NCBI RefSeq assembly: GCF_000730285.1
Contig: NZ_CP007174.1
Coordinates: 930,001 to 994,000, forward strand
DNA length: 64,000 nucleotides
Direction: 5' to 3'
Source of the DNA: Candidatus Nitrososphaera evergladensis SR1
GTDB taxonomy: Archaea; Thermoproteota; Nitrososphaeria; Nitrososphaerales; Nitrososphaeraceae
Position 1 is the first letter of the stretch, and every line of letters begins with the position of its first letter. The notes under the pieces are model-generated. The model ran no database searches and was not told the origin of the DNA. It saw only the letters and a list, made by a program, of their open reading frames with translations. The position numbers were made by a program, and so were the translations under genes. Positions 41,741 through 51,270 of this stretch are shown here, one piece after another.

Positions 41741-42074
41741 AGAATAACGAGCGTCTCTTCGAAGTGGTGGTCCTATCATCTCTAACAAAAACAATAGGAC
41801 TTTGATGACATCGTGGTATTATGCGCAACTTGTCAAGGGAATAATAGTCAATATCAAAAAATACTTTGTTTGATGATCCAAATGACTTCCTTAGAGAGGA
41901 GCACAGGACTAAAGCCAAGTATTTTCGTGACATCCACATCTCTGAGCAAAAGTGTGCAAATTCATTCACATGGACTCATTGAGCCCCTTGCAAACAACTC
42001 TTTAATTTTCTGATAACCACTATGTCCATTGATGCGATTGAATTCGTTCGAGATGGAGAAGGTCAGAGAAGAAA
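41741..42074. other. Intergenic region, no firm gene
   Basis: About 330 bases. A 37-codon frame (41863-41973) and a TTG-led frame with CATCQGNN exist but have no support. No clear repeat or hairpin. Confidence 0.35.
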
Positions 42075-42347
42075 ATGACGGAAGAAAAAGAAGACAATAA
42101 TACGAGTACAAACTCCTCTATGATGAAAAGGGTCACATGGCAGTCAGAGAATTGCTTGTCATGTAAATGGTTCTCTCCATCAGATCCATTGAATGCCGAC
42201 ATATTGTCAACTGGCAAGTGCGTTCACCCATCACTTCAGAAATTCAAGCTGACAGTATCGGGAAGAGATTGGTGCAACTTGTTTGTAGAAATATCGCAGG
42301 AACAGATCGACCAGATGCAGGAAAAAGCAGCAGGGGCAGAACAATAA
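42075..42347 (+). CDS. Four-cysteine small protein, HiPIP-like spacing
   Basis: 90 residues. A polar N-terminus precedes the segment CLSCKWFSPSD, then GKCVHPSL and GRDWCNLF: four cysteines as C-x2-C-x~17-C-x~17-C. The W-C before the last residue and the C-x-x-C start recall high-potential iron-sulfur proteins, which is a suggestion rather than an assignment; a zinc site is also possible. Lies before a Dps gene in an oxidative-stress region. Confidence 0.55.
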   Translation: MTEEKEDNNTSTNSSMMKRVTWQSENCLSCKWFSPSDPLNADILSTGKCVHPSLQKFKLTVSGRDWCNLFVEISQEQIDQMQEKAAGAEQ

Positions 42348-42516
42348 AAGAACAAGATTCTGTATCATTACCTCCCTACAGTCATCAACTTAAAAATGCG
42401 TTATTTTCAGCACTTTTGTCCAAGCTCTTGTCTTCTGAACAACATTATGCAATTTTGTAAGATAAAGATTGCGAGAAAGGCATATCTTTTACGTTCAAGA
42501 AACGGTACAAAGAAAT

Positions 42517-43053
42517 ATGCAATCAACGAAACCCAAAATAGAATCGCATCCTGTACCGACCCAGCTTGCTACAAGGACTGATCTTTCTCCACAGGAGGTT
42601 AAAGCTATAACGGAGGCAGTCAATCCACTTATTGCAGATGCTTTTGCGCTTTACGTCAAGACAAAAAACTTTCACTGGCATCTGTATGGCTCTCATTTCA
42701 GAGACTATCACGAGCTGTTCGATGAACATGCGGATTCAATATTCGAGTCAATCGACATAATGGCCGAACGCGTAAGAAAAGTAGGCGGCACTACAATACG
42801 GAGTATAAGCCACATAGGCCAGCTCCAGACCATAAAAGACGACAACAGTTCCATGGTGCCGGCTGGAGACATGGTTCAAATCTTGATGGAGGACAACGGC
42901 CACATAGCGAAGATGATACGCGATGCAATCACGGTTTGCGATAAGAACCGAGATTCTGCCACCAGCAACCAGCTACAAGACATTCTGGACAAGACAGAGC
43001 GTCGCAAGTGGTTCCTTTACGAAGTGGCGCAGGGAGCAAAGAATACCGAATAA
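42517..43053 (+). CDS. dps: Dps/ferritin-like protein, second copy
   Basis: 178 residues from the ATG at 42517. The ferroxidase motif is KNFHWHLYGSHFRDYHELFD, followed by ADSIFESIDIMAERVRKVGG. It differs clearly from the Dps at 15137 (HWNVVGP type) and has a longer N-terminal tail, so the two copies are not recent duplicates. Roles as in other Dps: iron storage and peroxide protection. Confidence 0.92.
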   Translation: MQSTKPKIESHPVPTQLATRTDLSPQEVKAITEAVNPLIADAFALYVKTKNFHWHLYGSHFRDYHELFDEHADSIFESIDIMAERVRKVGGTTIRSISHIGQLQTIKDDNSSMVPAGDMVQILMEDNGHIAKMIRDAITVCDKNRDSATSNQLQDILDKTERRKWFLYEVAQGAKNTE

Positions 43054-43222
43054 TTCAATTGGCGGTAATGGTCGGCTCTCTCTTCTGCTATCGAGGAGTG
43101 GCCGCGCACCATTTTTTTCCTTTGCGTAACACTTGCATGAATTCCATCTAGAAGAAAAGAAGTAATAAACTGCTTTGAAATGTTACTTACCGAGTTATAT
43201 ACAAGATTCTTGAAAGTGTCTC

Positions 43223-44389
43223 ATGACGCGACGACTAAATGATGAGGATGAATTGGACAAAGTTCCACAGCCAATTCGAGGCAATGAAGGCTATGTTGAC
43301 AAGGGTCCTCGAAACGTTATGCTTGATCGGCAGAACCCGGACATCTTGAGTCCGCCAGCTACGGATCACGGTACTTTGCCGAACATGAAATTTTCATTCT
43401 CTATGGCACACCAAAGGCTCCAAGAAGGCGGATGGACTCGTCAGGTCACCCAGCGTGAACTTCCAGTGGCGACTACAATCGCAGGAGTCGACATGTGCCT
43501 AAAACCAGGAGGTATCAGGGAACTGCATTGGCATAAGGAAGCCGAGTGGGCGTACTTGCTATGGGGAACGGCTCGTATCAGCGGAGTTGACCAAAACGGA
43601 CAAAATTTTCTAGATGATGTCGGTCCAGGGGATATGTGGAACTTTCCATCAGGGATTCCGCATTCAATTCATGGGTTGCAAGGAGGTTGCGAGTTTCTCC
43701 TGTTATTTGACGATGGGAGGTTTTCGGAGGACTCTACTTTTCTAATCACTGATTGGTTCAACTGCACTCCAAAAGAAGTTCTGGCAAGGAATTTTGGAGT
43801 ATCCGAAAGTGATTTCGCGGATCTTCCAATCAATGTTGATCATACTCGATATATCTTCCAAGGCGAAGTGCCGGGTCCACTATCTTCTGACAAGGTAAAG
43901 AATCATCTTGGGGAGAGAAAGTTTAGCTATCGCATATCCGATCTCAAGCCAGTCAAAACCAGTGGCGGTACCGTCCGAATTATAGATTCAACAATTTTCC
44001 CGGCTGCGTCGACCATCGCTGTCGGGATAGTTGAAGTTGAGCCTGGAGGGATGAGGGAATTACACTGGCATCCAAATACGGATGAGTGGCAGTACCATCT
44101 CGAAGGGACCGCGCGGATGACAGTTTTTGCCGCAGAACACAATGCACGTACTTTTGATTACGGTCCAGGAGACGTGGGTGCAGTGCCCTTTGCCTATGGA
44201 CATTATGTTGAAAATACCTCAGATGATACACTCCGTTTTCTTGAAGTCTTTAAAAGTCCTCAGTTTCAAGATGTATCACTGAATCAATGGATGGCCTTGA
44301 CTCCTCCTGAGCTTGTGAAACAACATTTAGAAGTGAACGACAATTTTATGAGAGCGCTTCGCAAGGAAAAGCGGCCAATTGTAAAGTAA
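43223..44389 (+). CDS. Bicupin, oxalate-decarboxylase-like
   Basis: 388 residues with two cupin domains. Each has a metal-binding set: first HWHKEAEWAYLL...SGIPHSIHG, second HWHPNTDEWQYHLEG...FAYGHYVE, i.e. H-x-H-x5/6-E...H. This two-site layout and the length match oxalate decarboxylase/OxdC-like bicupins (Mn-dependent, oxalate to formate and CO2). No signal peptide. ATG at 43223. Confidence 0.88.
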   Translation: MTRRLNDEDELDKVPQPIRGNEGYVDKGPRNVMLDRQNPDILSPPATDHGTLPNMKFSFSMAHQRLQEGGWTRQVTQRELPVATTIAGVDMCLKPGGIRELHWHKEAEWAYLLWGTARISGVDQNGQNFLDDVGPGDMWNFPSGIPHSIHGLQGGCEFLLLFDDGRFSEDSTFLITDWFNCTPKEVLARNFGVSESDFADLPINVDHTRYIFQGEVPGPLSSDKVKNHLGERKFSYRISDLKPVKTSGGTVRIIDSTIFPAASTIAVGIVEVEPGGMRELHWHPNTDEWQYHLEGTARMTVFAAEHNARTFDYGPGDVGAVPFAYGHYVENTSDDTLRFLEVFKSPQFQDVSLNQWMALTPPELVKQHLEVNDNFMRALRKEKRPIVK

Positions 44390-44458
44390 GAGGGAGAAAA
44401 GAATTTTCAGTGAGGCTTTTTGCCCTGAATGTGACTGGGTCTAGTTTTATGCCAATGG

Positions 44459-44593
44459 TCAATTATGCAATATAATAATAACCACTGTGCCTTCTCCCAC
44501 AGCAGGATTGTAGATCGCACCTAAGACAGTAGTATTGAATCCTCCGGTGTTGCCGGCTATTGTCCATTTTCCGTTGTTAAGCAGGACAGACTG
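44459..44593 (-). pseudogene. Gene remnant, C-terminal fragment
   Basis: The minus strand shows 45 codons of coding character (NNGKWTIAGNTGGFNTTVLG, then AIYNPAVGEGTVVIIILHN) ending in a TGA. A stop lies directly upstream and no start is usable. Probably the end of a lost secreted beta-rich protein. Confidence 0.4.
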
Positions 44594-44683
44594 TCACTTC
44601 AGCTTTTCTTCAAAAAGCTCGTAATCTGTGCGCTTTTTCTTTGGCCAGCTTTTTCTGCTTTATCATACATCCTTTTTCGTTTT

Positions 44684-44704
44684 TCTCTCTCTCTCTCTCT
44701 CTCT
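44684..44704. repeat. Dinucleotide repeat (TC)n
   Basis: About ten uninterrupted CT units run up to and touch the stop codon of the zinc-finger gene. Such tracts can change length by slippage; here it would affect only the region after the stop. Confidence 0.9.
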
Positions 44705-44939
44705 AGTGTGCTGCTGCAATCATTTCTTTTCTCTTCTTGTCCCAGTCAGCCTTATCGATAACGCCTTTTTCTTCAAGCACGTGGGATAGGCTTTCTAGCA
44801 TCTTTGCCATCTCTTTTGGATGTTCCTGCTCGTTATGCTTCCAACGCTCTTCAACTGTGTTAAAAGTAGCGCCGCACAACTCGCATATCACAGTTCCACC
44901 TTTAGTTTCTGACACAACATTTACTCCAATCCCAAACAT
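44703..44939 (-). CDS. Small C2H2 zinc-finger protein
   Basis: 78 residues. One finger: VICELCGATFNTVEERWKHNEQEHPK, a C-x2-C-x12-H-x4-H. The following helix (AKMLESLSHVLEEKGVIDKADW) may mediate dimerisation and resembles a SHOCT-like tail. The gene ends within the (TC)n tract. Function unknown. Confidence 0.7.
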   Translation of the reverse strand: MFGIGVNVVSETKGGTVICELCGATFNTVEERWKHNEQEHPKEMAKMLESLSHVLEEKGVIDKADWDKKRKEMIAAAH

Positions 44940-45067
44940 TTACGAGTTTTGTACGAAAAGAGAATGGCTTTGTTCAATCTTCGGGCGATGGCACCGCAAA
45001 ATCGGTACTCGCTATTGGTGGCAATCAGCTGATGCTTTGGCAGTGTTTATTGTTATCGCTTTCTTCC

Positions 45068-45337
45068 TCACCCATGCCCTCCTTTTCCTCCTCTTTTTCT
45101 TCTTGACGTCGTTTCAGTCCTAGCAGAGTCCGATTCCTCCTCCGCAGCCTCTGTCTTTTCTTCTGAACGCCCTTCACTATACTCATGTTCTGGGTTATCG
45201 TCCAAGGTAGTACCGTATTCAAACCCCTGATCCTCGAACTCTTCGTCCTTTTCAAATTGCTCTTCGTCTTGCAATTCATCATTTTCTTCCTGGATTTCCT
45301 GATGCTCTGTTGCATCGACGTCATTGTCGGAGCTCAT
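45068..45337 (-). CDS. Acidic disordered protein
   Basis: 89 residues, dominated by Glu, Asp, Gln and Ser with no hydrophobic core, then a basic Gly-rich tail (RRKRGGKGGHG). Likely disordered. No family. A real gene is plausible as the frame has consistent composition and a sensible ATG, but proof is lacking. Confidence 0.4.
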   Translation of the reverse strand: MSSDNDVDATEHQEIQEENDELQDEEQFEKDEEFEDQGFEYGTTLDDNPEHEYSEGRSEEKTEAAEEESDSARTETTSRRKRGGKGGHG

Positions 45338-45574
45338 TTATCCTACCTACAAGTATATGCACCATGCAAGTACTTACGCGATTGGATGCAAGCTTGCAGC
45401 AAAATTTTCTATGTCAGACCACTTGCGCGTCCTTACCCCATGTGTCACGAAAGCTTGATACAGTAAGAAGAAACAAAACTTTAACATTATTGATTTTTCT
45501 AGAGCCGCCTTATGTGGCAGGACCTTCTTCTTGTGTGGGGCTGCATGCCAGAGCTTACCAGAGATTGTCAGGAC

Positions 45575-45883
45575 ATGACCAATGCCTCAAGTACCTACCT
45601 TCGTATAGTAATAGGGGCCATAATTGGCGGCATTGTCGGCTGGTGGATTTACAATAGACAAAAGAAGACTGCGGATGAACAGGACGCTACTTTGGAGCGC
45701 ATAAAAAGGCTAGATGAGCGCCACGACAACATCTTGAAAAGGTTAGAAGAGCATGAGAAAGATCGCGACGCAACCTTGAATAGATTACTGGAACTGGACA
45801 AAAAGATACAGCGTATTGTTGAAAAGCAGGATAAGATAGAGAAATCGATTCAGTCTGCCCTCAAAGAAAAAGGGAGCACATAG
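45575..45883 (+). CDS. Membrane-anchored coiled-coil protein
   Basis: About 102 residues from the ATG at 45575; the frame is open from an ATG at 45512. One membrane helix (IVIGAIIGGIVGWWIY) is followed by a continuous charged coiled coil (ATLERIKRLDERHDNILKRL..., LLELDKKIQRIVEKQDKIEK). Likely anchored to the membrane with a cytoplasmic coil. Function unknown. Confidence 0.6.
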   Translation: MTNASSTYLRIVIGAIIGGIVGWWIYNRQKKTADEQDATLERIKRLDERHDNILKRLEEHEKDRDATLNRLLELDKKIQRIVEKQDKIEKSIQSALKEKGST

Positions 45884-45923
45884 TTGAATCAGTTAGGCGA
45901 GAAATCAAGGAGCTTTTGATCTC

Positions 45924-46265
45924 TCAGATTGCTTCTTCATCTCTCTTTTGTGTTACAAAATCAACGGCTCCACTTACATCCGAGATGAAGGCCTTTCCAC
46001 CCAAGTTAGGGTCTCCTCCAAATTTATCAAGAACCTTTTTTATCACTTCTGCTAGATTTTCCCTAACAACCACTTCGATCTTGGTTCTTGGAATGAACTC
46101 CGGCGTAGCCAAACCTGTTCCCCTAGAAATTGCGACGCGTGCAGGTTTCACTCTACCCCTTCCCTCTATTCGAGTTACACTCATACCTCCGATTTGCACC
46201 TCCTTCAACGCATTGTCTATCTCGCCTACCCATCTATTTGGAACTATTAGCTCGATCTTTTTCAT
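45924..46265 (-). CDS. PII-family signal protein
   Basis: 113 residues from the ATG at 46265 (MKKIELIVPNRWVGEIDNAL). The PII fold is clear: the N-terminal beta strand and helix, GGMSVTRIEGRGRV before the T-loop, and KIEVVVRENLAEVIKKVLDKF. The T-loop (about VKPARVAISRGTGLATPEFI) lacks the tyrosine used for uridylylation in bacteria. PII senses ATP/ADP and 2-oxoglutarate. No amt gene is adjacent. Confidence 0.88.
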   Translation of the reverse strand: MKKIELIVPNRWVGEIDNALKEVQIGGMSVTRIEGRGRVKPARVAISRGTGLATPEFIPRTKIEVVVRENLAEVIKKVLDKFGGDPNLGGKAFISDVSGAVDFVTQKRDEEAI

Positions 46266-46487
46266 TCCGGGCATACTACTACATCAAGTTCAATAGTATC
46301 TATAACGGTAAAAGAGTTACTACTATTAGCAGGTGCATGCAGTTTTGCAAGGAAGAGATATGAAAAGCCAATCTTCTTTCAAAAATGGAGATATGAAGTC
46401 ATGTACATAAGATAAGAGAAAAAGATCTTTCGACAGAATATCTATACTTATAATAGCTGGTAGCGAGGGTCGAGAGGCTTACCGCCA

Positions 46488-47528
46488 CTAATGCTCTGTT
46501 GTAAGTACGGCTCGAAACCGAGCCTTTCCACTTATCATTTGCTGATAGGCCTCTGCTGCACGCTCAAGTGGATAGACTTCAGTCATTGGTCGGACGCCAG
46601 AGAGAACACTAAATGATAGCGTGTCCTGCGAATCAGTTGCTGTTCCAGAAGCCCAGCCTACCAAAGACCGGCGTCCTAATAGTAATAAATCCGTCGGCAC
46701 TTCAATCGGCTCATCAGAATGGCCGATGACTACGAGTTTTCCATTGACAGCCAACCCTCCAAGAACTGAATTCATTGCCTTTGCACTTGGCACTGTTGCA
46801 AGTATCACCTTGGCCCCACTGCCACCGTCACCACTGCCTCCATATTTTTGAAGCTCCTCGGCGGCATTTACCGAGTTGGTGTCAATGTAATGAATTGCTC
46901 CAAGCTTTCTTACCCTCTCTGCCTTGTCCTTTCCCCTTCCGATGGCTATTGTCTTAAAACCCATCTTGTTCGAGAATTGGATAGCCAGATGACCCAGTCC
47001 GCCTATGCCAAGTATCGCCACAACATCACCCGGTCGCGCACCACTGTTTCTGAGTGCATTGTAGGTTGTTATTCCCGCACACATTAGCGGGGCCGCCTCT
47101 GTTGGTGAAAGCTCGTCAGGGATGGACGCAACCGCTTCTTTTGGTGCAATCATGTAGTCAGCATAGCCGCCATCATAGGAAATACCTGGTATCTGCAGGT
47201 AGGAACAAGTGGTAAAGTCTCCCCGTCGACAGGAGTCACAGTGGCCGCAATGACCGCCGTGCCAGCCTACACCTACCCGCTGTCCAGACTTCCATTCATT
47301 GACATCTTTACCGACTGCGTCAATGATTCCTGCAATTTCATGACCAGGAACCCTTGGGTACTGGATGCCAGGATACAATCCATCTTTAGTGAGGTAATCG
47401 CTGTGGCATATGCCGCATGCCTGTACTTTGATACGTACCTGCGCTGAACCCGGTTCCGGGATATTATTACGTTCTACGACTTCCAAAGCTCCTTGGGGCT
47501 TGGAAACTTGTACTGAACGCATATGCAT
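46488..47528 (-). CDS. Zinc-dependent alcohol dehydrogenase
   Basis: 346 residues. Catalytic zinc residues are seen in CGICHSDYLTK and PGHEIAGII, structural zinc in CGHCDSCRRGDFTTC, and the cofactor motif GIGGLGHLAIQ. Similar to the AdhA/CAD-like MDR family. Start at the ATG at 47528 or 47522. Divergent from the second ADH gene across a 340-base gap that contains a dyad. Confidence 0.92.
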   Translation of the reverse strand: MHMRSVQVSKPQGALEVVERNNIPEPGSAQVRIKVQACGICHSDYLTKDGLYPGIQYPRVPGHEIAGIIDAVGKDVNEWKSGQRVGVGWHGGHCGHCDSCRRGDFTTCSYLQIPGISYDGGYADYMIAPKEAVASIPDELSPTEAAPLMCAGITTYNALRNSGARPGDVVAILGIGGLGHLAIQFSNKMGFKTIAIGRGKDKAERVRKLGAIHYIDTNSVNAAEELQKYGGSGDGGSGAKVILATVPSAKAMNSVLGGLAVNGKLVVIGHSDEPIEVPTDLLLLGRRSLVGWASGTATDSQDTLSFSVLSGVRPMTEVYPLERAAEAYQQMISGKARFRAVLTTEH

Positions 47529-47820
47529 ATTTTTTCTCTCGGCAGAATATGCCTTAAGGCTTTGGTGTATGCTTATCGGAAAATATACACGTAGCGACTG
47601 GTGTTATGGTTCTTTAATGCAAAGCTCTATGGGTTAAAAGAGAGAAGGCCGTTGTAGAAGAAAATTGAAAATGCCAAGTGCTACAGGGATCAAAGGATAA
47701 CGTATAATAATAATTCAGTTGGTGGTTGTTGGCTGGCTCTATTGTCACAGGCCATCATTTGTTGGGAGGCACTTGTCTTAATGTTGAACTTTTGTTCAGA
47801 TTTCTAAAGATGACAATGTC

Positions 47821-47850
47821 GTGACTTAAACTGTTTAAAGAAATAGTCAC
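47821..47850. promoter_or_regulatory. Nested dyad in ADH promoter
   Basis: GTGACT (47821-47826) and AGTCAC (47845-47850) flank an inner TTAAA-CTG-TTTAA palindrome (47826-47838). The inner TTTAAAG is a TATA-like box about 35 bases before the ATG at 47873, so a bound regulator would control the second ADH. The rest of the gap (47529-47820) shows nothing else. Confidence 0.55.
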
Positions 47851-47872
47851 ATCATTTACAATGTGTGTGCCA

Positions 47873-48928
47873 ATGAAAGCAGCAAGAATCGTCAATGTAA
47901 ATGAACCGTTGCAGATTCAACAACTTGAGGTGCCTAAACCTAAAGGCACTGAAATATTGGTTAGAATTGCATCATCAGGAGTTTGTCACAGCGACATACA
48001 CCTGTGGGAAGGTGGATATGAAGGCATTGAAGGCCAGTTCCTAAAGGCCACTGATAGAGGAGTAAGATATCCGTTGACTCCTGGACACGAGATCGCAGGT
48101 GTTGTTGAGACCATGGGCGAAACAGCCGAAGGCTTTAGCAAGGGAGATAGAGTAATTGTATATCCCTGGATCGGCGACGGCATTTGCCCCGCATGCAGAG
48201 CAGGAGAAGAGAATTTATGCGATAAGCCAAGGTCTCTCGGAATCTATACGGAGGGTGGCTACGCAGAGTACGTGCTTGTTCCCAGCCACCGGTATCTGAT
48301 AAAGATACGTGATGGGCTAGATATTGATTTGGCAGCAGTTTTGTCATGCTCTGTGCTAACGGCGTACACGGCAGTAAGGAATGCAGCACTAGAACCGGAT
48401 TCCAATGTAGTCATAGTTGGCGCTGGCGGACTTGGGCTAATGGCCATTCAAGTGGCTAAAGCCCTTACGGGCGCTCGCATAATCGCGTTGGACATAGATG
48501 ACGACAAACTGCAGATTGCAAGAAAGAACGGCGCAGACATGATCATCAATTCCAAAAAGGACGATCCAATGCAAAGGGTGATGGAGTTGACCGACAAATT
48601 GGGTGCGGATGCAGTAATCGACTTTGTTAATGCATCAAAGACGGTGGAAACAGACATGCAGATGCTAAGAAGAAGGGCCAAGGTGGTTCTAGTGGGACTT
48701 TTCGGAGGCGAACTGAAGCTGAACCTAGTTTCAATGCCTACCCGGGCGCACAAGCTGATTGGCTCATATACAGGGAATCTAAGAGACTTGAGCGAGCTGG
48801 TGTCACTGGCCGAAAGAGGGATCATAAAACCCATAGTTTCGCACAAATTCAAACTCGAGCAGGCAACCGAAGCGCTGCAAATGATGAAGGATGGAAAAAT
48901 AATCGGAAGAGGCGTCCTAAACCCATGA
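47873..48928 (+). CDS. Zinc-dependent alcohol dehydrogenase, second
   Basis: 351 residues from the ATG at 47873 (MKAARIVNVNEP). Catalytic site SGVCHSDIHLWEGG with PGHEIAGVV; structural zinc ligands CPACRAGEENLC; cofactor loop GAGGLGLMAIQVAKAL. It resembles archaeal NAD-dependent ADHs of the MDR family. Together with the aldehyde dehydrogenase at 53082 it could oxidise alcohols to acids. Confidence 0.92.
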   Translation: MKAARIVNVNEPLQIQQLEVPKPKGTEILVRIASSGVCHSDIHLWEGGYEGIEGQFLKATDRGVRYPLTPGHEIAGVVETMGETAEGFSKGDRVIVYPWIGDGICPACRAGEENLCDKPRSLGIYTEGGYAEYVLVPSHRYLIKIRDGLDIDLAAVLSCSVLTAYTAVRNAALEPDSNVVIVGAGGLGLMAIQVAKALTGARIIALDIDDDKLQIARKNGADMIINSKKDDPMQRVMELTDKLGADAVIDFVNASKTVETDMQMLRRRAKVVLVGLFGGELKLNLVSMPTRAHKLIGSYTGNLRDLSELVSLAERGIIKPIVSHKFKLEQATEALQMMKDGKIIGRGVLNP

Positions 48929-49029
48929 CGATGATGTTATTATATCATATCGGCGTCACCGGTAGCGATAGCATCTCGTTTCATCAATGTCTCTCTCAGG
49001 TGAGACGCGCAAATGGTATGCAATATATC

Positions 49030-51240
49030 TTAATTTCCTGCCTTTGTTAGCCTGTCATACTGCAGCCTGAAGAGAGATATCACTTGAGGCACATCTTTTT
49101 TGTCTTTTATCCAGTAGTTGATCCACTTGGACTCGGGGTATACGTCATGTAGTGGCAATAACGATGGTGATAATGACGACGATTTTTCTTCCTCTCTCTT
49201 GTTACTTTCCAGTTCTCTAGGTGGCTCGACGAGTTTATTGCCGTAGCTGTTGTTGTTGTTGCCGCCGCTGGCAGCCTGAGCCGCTGCTGCCGCGCTAGGG
49301 GATAACGGAAGATCCACCATATTCTGTCCATGCAAGTGACCCATTTCTTTGGTTCCTACACGAAATTCAACGCCACCAAAGCCGTGCGGCCGTGATGTCA
49401 CACCGGGCCAGCTCAGTATTTCACACTTGATCGCCTCTGCAATAGCTCCTTGCATCTCGCCCCGTTCTTTTGGCAAGTGGTTTTGGCACTTTGGACTTTT
49501 TCGTGCCAGCATAATGGCAAAGCCTAGAGAAAATAGAGCTAATAATGTACATGTAAGGTATATCAGGTTGTACGATTCTGCTGACGGATAATTCGCTTGG
49601 ATAGCTGCTGTTGTTGCTGATGCTTCTGGTGTTGCTGCACTAATGGCAGCTGAATAGCTGTACAAATCCATAAACATTGCAGCGACGACTGGCCCTATGG
49701 CACTTCCTATAATTCTCAAGAGCATTGCCATTCCCAAGGATATGCCGCTGTTCTGTCTTGGAGTGGATAGTATGACTACGTTTACAGCTCCCACGTTTGT
49801 TAGTGATATTCCTACGGCTAGGATTGCAAGGGCTGCAGATACCAAAAGTTCCGTTGAATGCAGCAAATAGAGCAAGAAAAATCCCAGCGTGCTAATAGAA
49901 GTGCCTGCAATAATTGGTATCCTCGAGCCAATCTTTGATATGATAAATCCAGACGTCGGTCCAAAAACAAGCAGTATTATGGCAAAAGGGAGCTGGACCA
50001 TCGCAGCACTTATTGCATTCCCTCCAAACCCCACTGGCTTTGGGTTTTCTACAAGTACTGGGATAGTTTGAAACACCGTGAACATCGAGAACCCGAGGGT
50101 GAAGATCAGGATGTTCGCCTGAAGCATGGTCTTGTTCAAAAAGAGGCTTAAGTCCAAAAGTGGTGATCTTACCCTTTTTTCAAAGATTACAAAAAGCACG
50201 AGCGAAGTAGTCCCTAATGCAAGGAAGACCGCGATTAGGATTAGCGCGTAAGCCGCCGGAACCGACCCGGGCTCCGTAAACGTGATTGCCAGAAGAAAAG
50301 AGGTAATTGTCAACGCCAACGTTATTGCGCCTTTTACATCCAGACGAACATTTTTTTCCGTCGCAATTTCAACGGCGTTGTTCGTCTTTCTTTTGTTTTT
50401 ATCATCATCATCGCCGTCGCCACCGTACCGTTGCTGCCGCCGTCTTCTGCCTCTATTGCTGCCACTGCTATAATCATCATTATCTGCCAAGCCGGTATTT
50501 TCCGCACTTGACGTTGTTGTTCCAATTTGTTTCCTCTGGAGCTCTTGTAGAGGTATTAGATTATACTCATCTTCTGTACGAATAAATCTCCATATTACAA
50601 TAGTCAGGATTGCCGCAACAGGTATTAGCGAATGATAGGTGGCCTGCCAGCCGTACTGCTGAATTATGCTACTACCTACTGCCAGGCCTATTACCGCGCC
50701 TGACGCATACATGGATGAAATGATTCCTTGGCCTATGGCAACTTTCTGCCGCGGGAATTGGTCCCTTGCCATGCTAAACGCGATAGGAAACATCGACAGG
50801 CCTATCCCCTGAAGCGCCCTTACTGCAAGCAAGAACGATATGCTGTTTGCAAAACCCCCTAGCGAAGCGCTGGCAGTATAAATTATCATTATTGCTAACA
50901 GTACCTTCTTCTTGCCATAGATGTCTGACAGTTTCCCGCTGATTGGAGTCATGACTGCCGCTGACACCAGATATGTTGCAAGAATCCAAGAAGAAGTGCT
51001 GTAGGAAATGTCGAAATCCTTGATCAAGCCCGGAATAGCCGGTATCAACATCGTTTCTGCATACATGGTCATTGTAGCAACCGAGCTTAAAATTGCAGTT
51101 ACCTCCCAGGCGCGGCGAGGAATCTTTGTTGCAGGTGGCGGCCTGGTAGAAGAAGAGTTGGAGGGGGCGTTGTTGTTATTATTATTTTTGTGATCGTTGT
51201 TATCATCATCGTTTTTGTTGCCATTTTGTGACGGCGGCAA
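49030..51240 (-). CDS. MFS transporter fused to DUF5519-like domain
   Basis: 736 residues, far longer than a usual MFS (about 400-500). A disordered Asn/Asp-rich N-terminus (1-42) precedes the MFS core of up to 14 helices (about 46-580; ISGKLSDIYGKKKVLL is the loop 2-3 motif A), with a long low-complexity loop (about 250-300, Gly/Arg/Asp-rich). The C-terminal 140 residues (from about 596) carry PHGFGGVEFRVGTKEMGHLH and PESKWINYWI...DVPQVISLFRLQYDRL, matching the DUF5519 family. Drug-efflux-like; fusion unusual. Confidence 0.82.
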   Translation of the reverse strand: MPPSQNGNKNDDDNNDHKNNNNNNAPSNSSSTRPPPATKIPRRAWEVTAILSSVATMTMYAETMLIPAIPGLIKDFDISYSTSSWILATYLVSAAVMTPISGKLSDIYGKKKVLLAIMIIYTASASLGGFANSISFLLAVRALQGIGLSMFPIAFSMARDQFPRQKVAIGQGIISSMYASGAVIGLAVGSSIIQQYGWQATYHSLIPVAAILTIVIWRFIRTEDEYNLIPLQELQRKQIGTTTSSAENTGLADNDDYSSGSNRGRRRRQQRYGGDGDDDDKNKRKTNNAVEIATEKNVRLDVKGAITLALTITSFLLAITFTEPGSVPAAYALILIAVFLALGTTSLVLFVIFEKRVRSPLLDLSLFLNKTMLQANILIFTLGFSMFTVFQTIPVLVENPKPVGFGGNAISAAMVQLPFAIILLVFGPTSGFIISKIGSRIPIIAGTSISTLGFFLLYLLHSTELLVSAALAILAVGISLTNVGAVNVVILSTPRQNSGISLGMAMLLRIIGSAIGPVVAAMFMDLYSYSAAISAATPEASATTAAIQANYPSAESYNLIYLTCTLLALFSLGFAIMLARKSPKCQNHLPKERGEMQGAIAEAIKCEILSWPGVTSRPHGFGGVEFRVGTKEMGHLHGQNMVDLPLSPSAAAAAQAASGGNNNNSYGNKLVEPPRELESNKREEEKSSSLSPSLLPLHDVYPESKWINYWIKDKKDVPQVISLFRLQYDRLTKAGN

Positions 51241-51270
51241 TGCTGAAGAGCCACCTTTTTTTTACTACTG

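Noticed and set aside
44684-44704. Phase-variable control of the zinc-finger gene by the (TC)n tract
   Set aside because: The tract lies beyond the stop codon and so cannot switch the frame.
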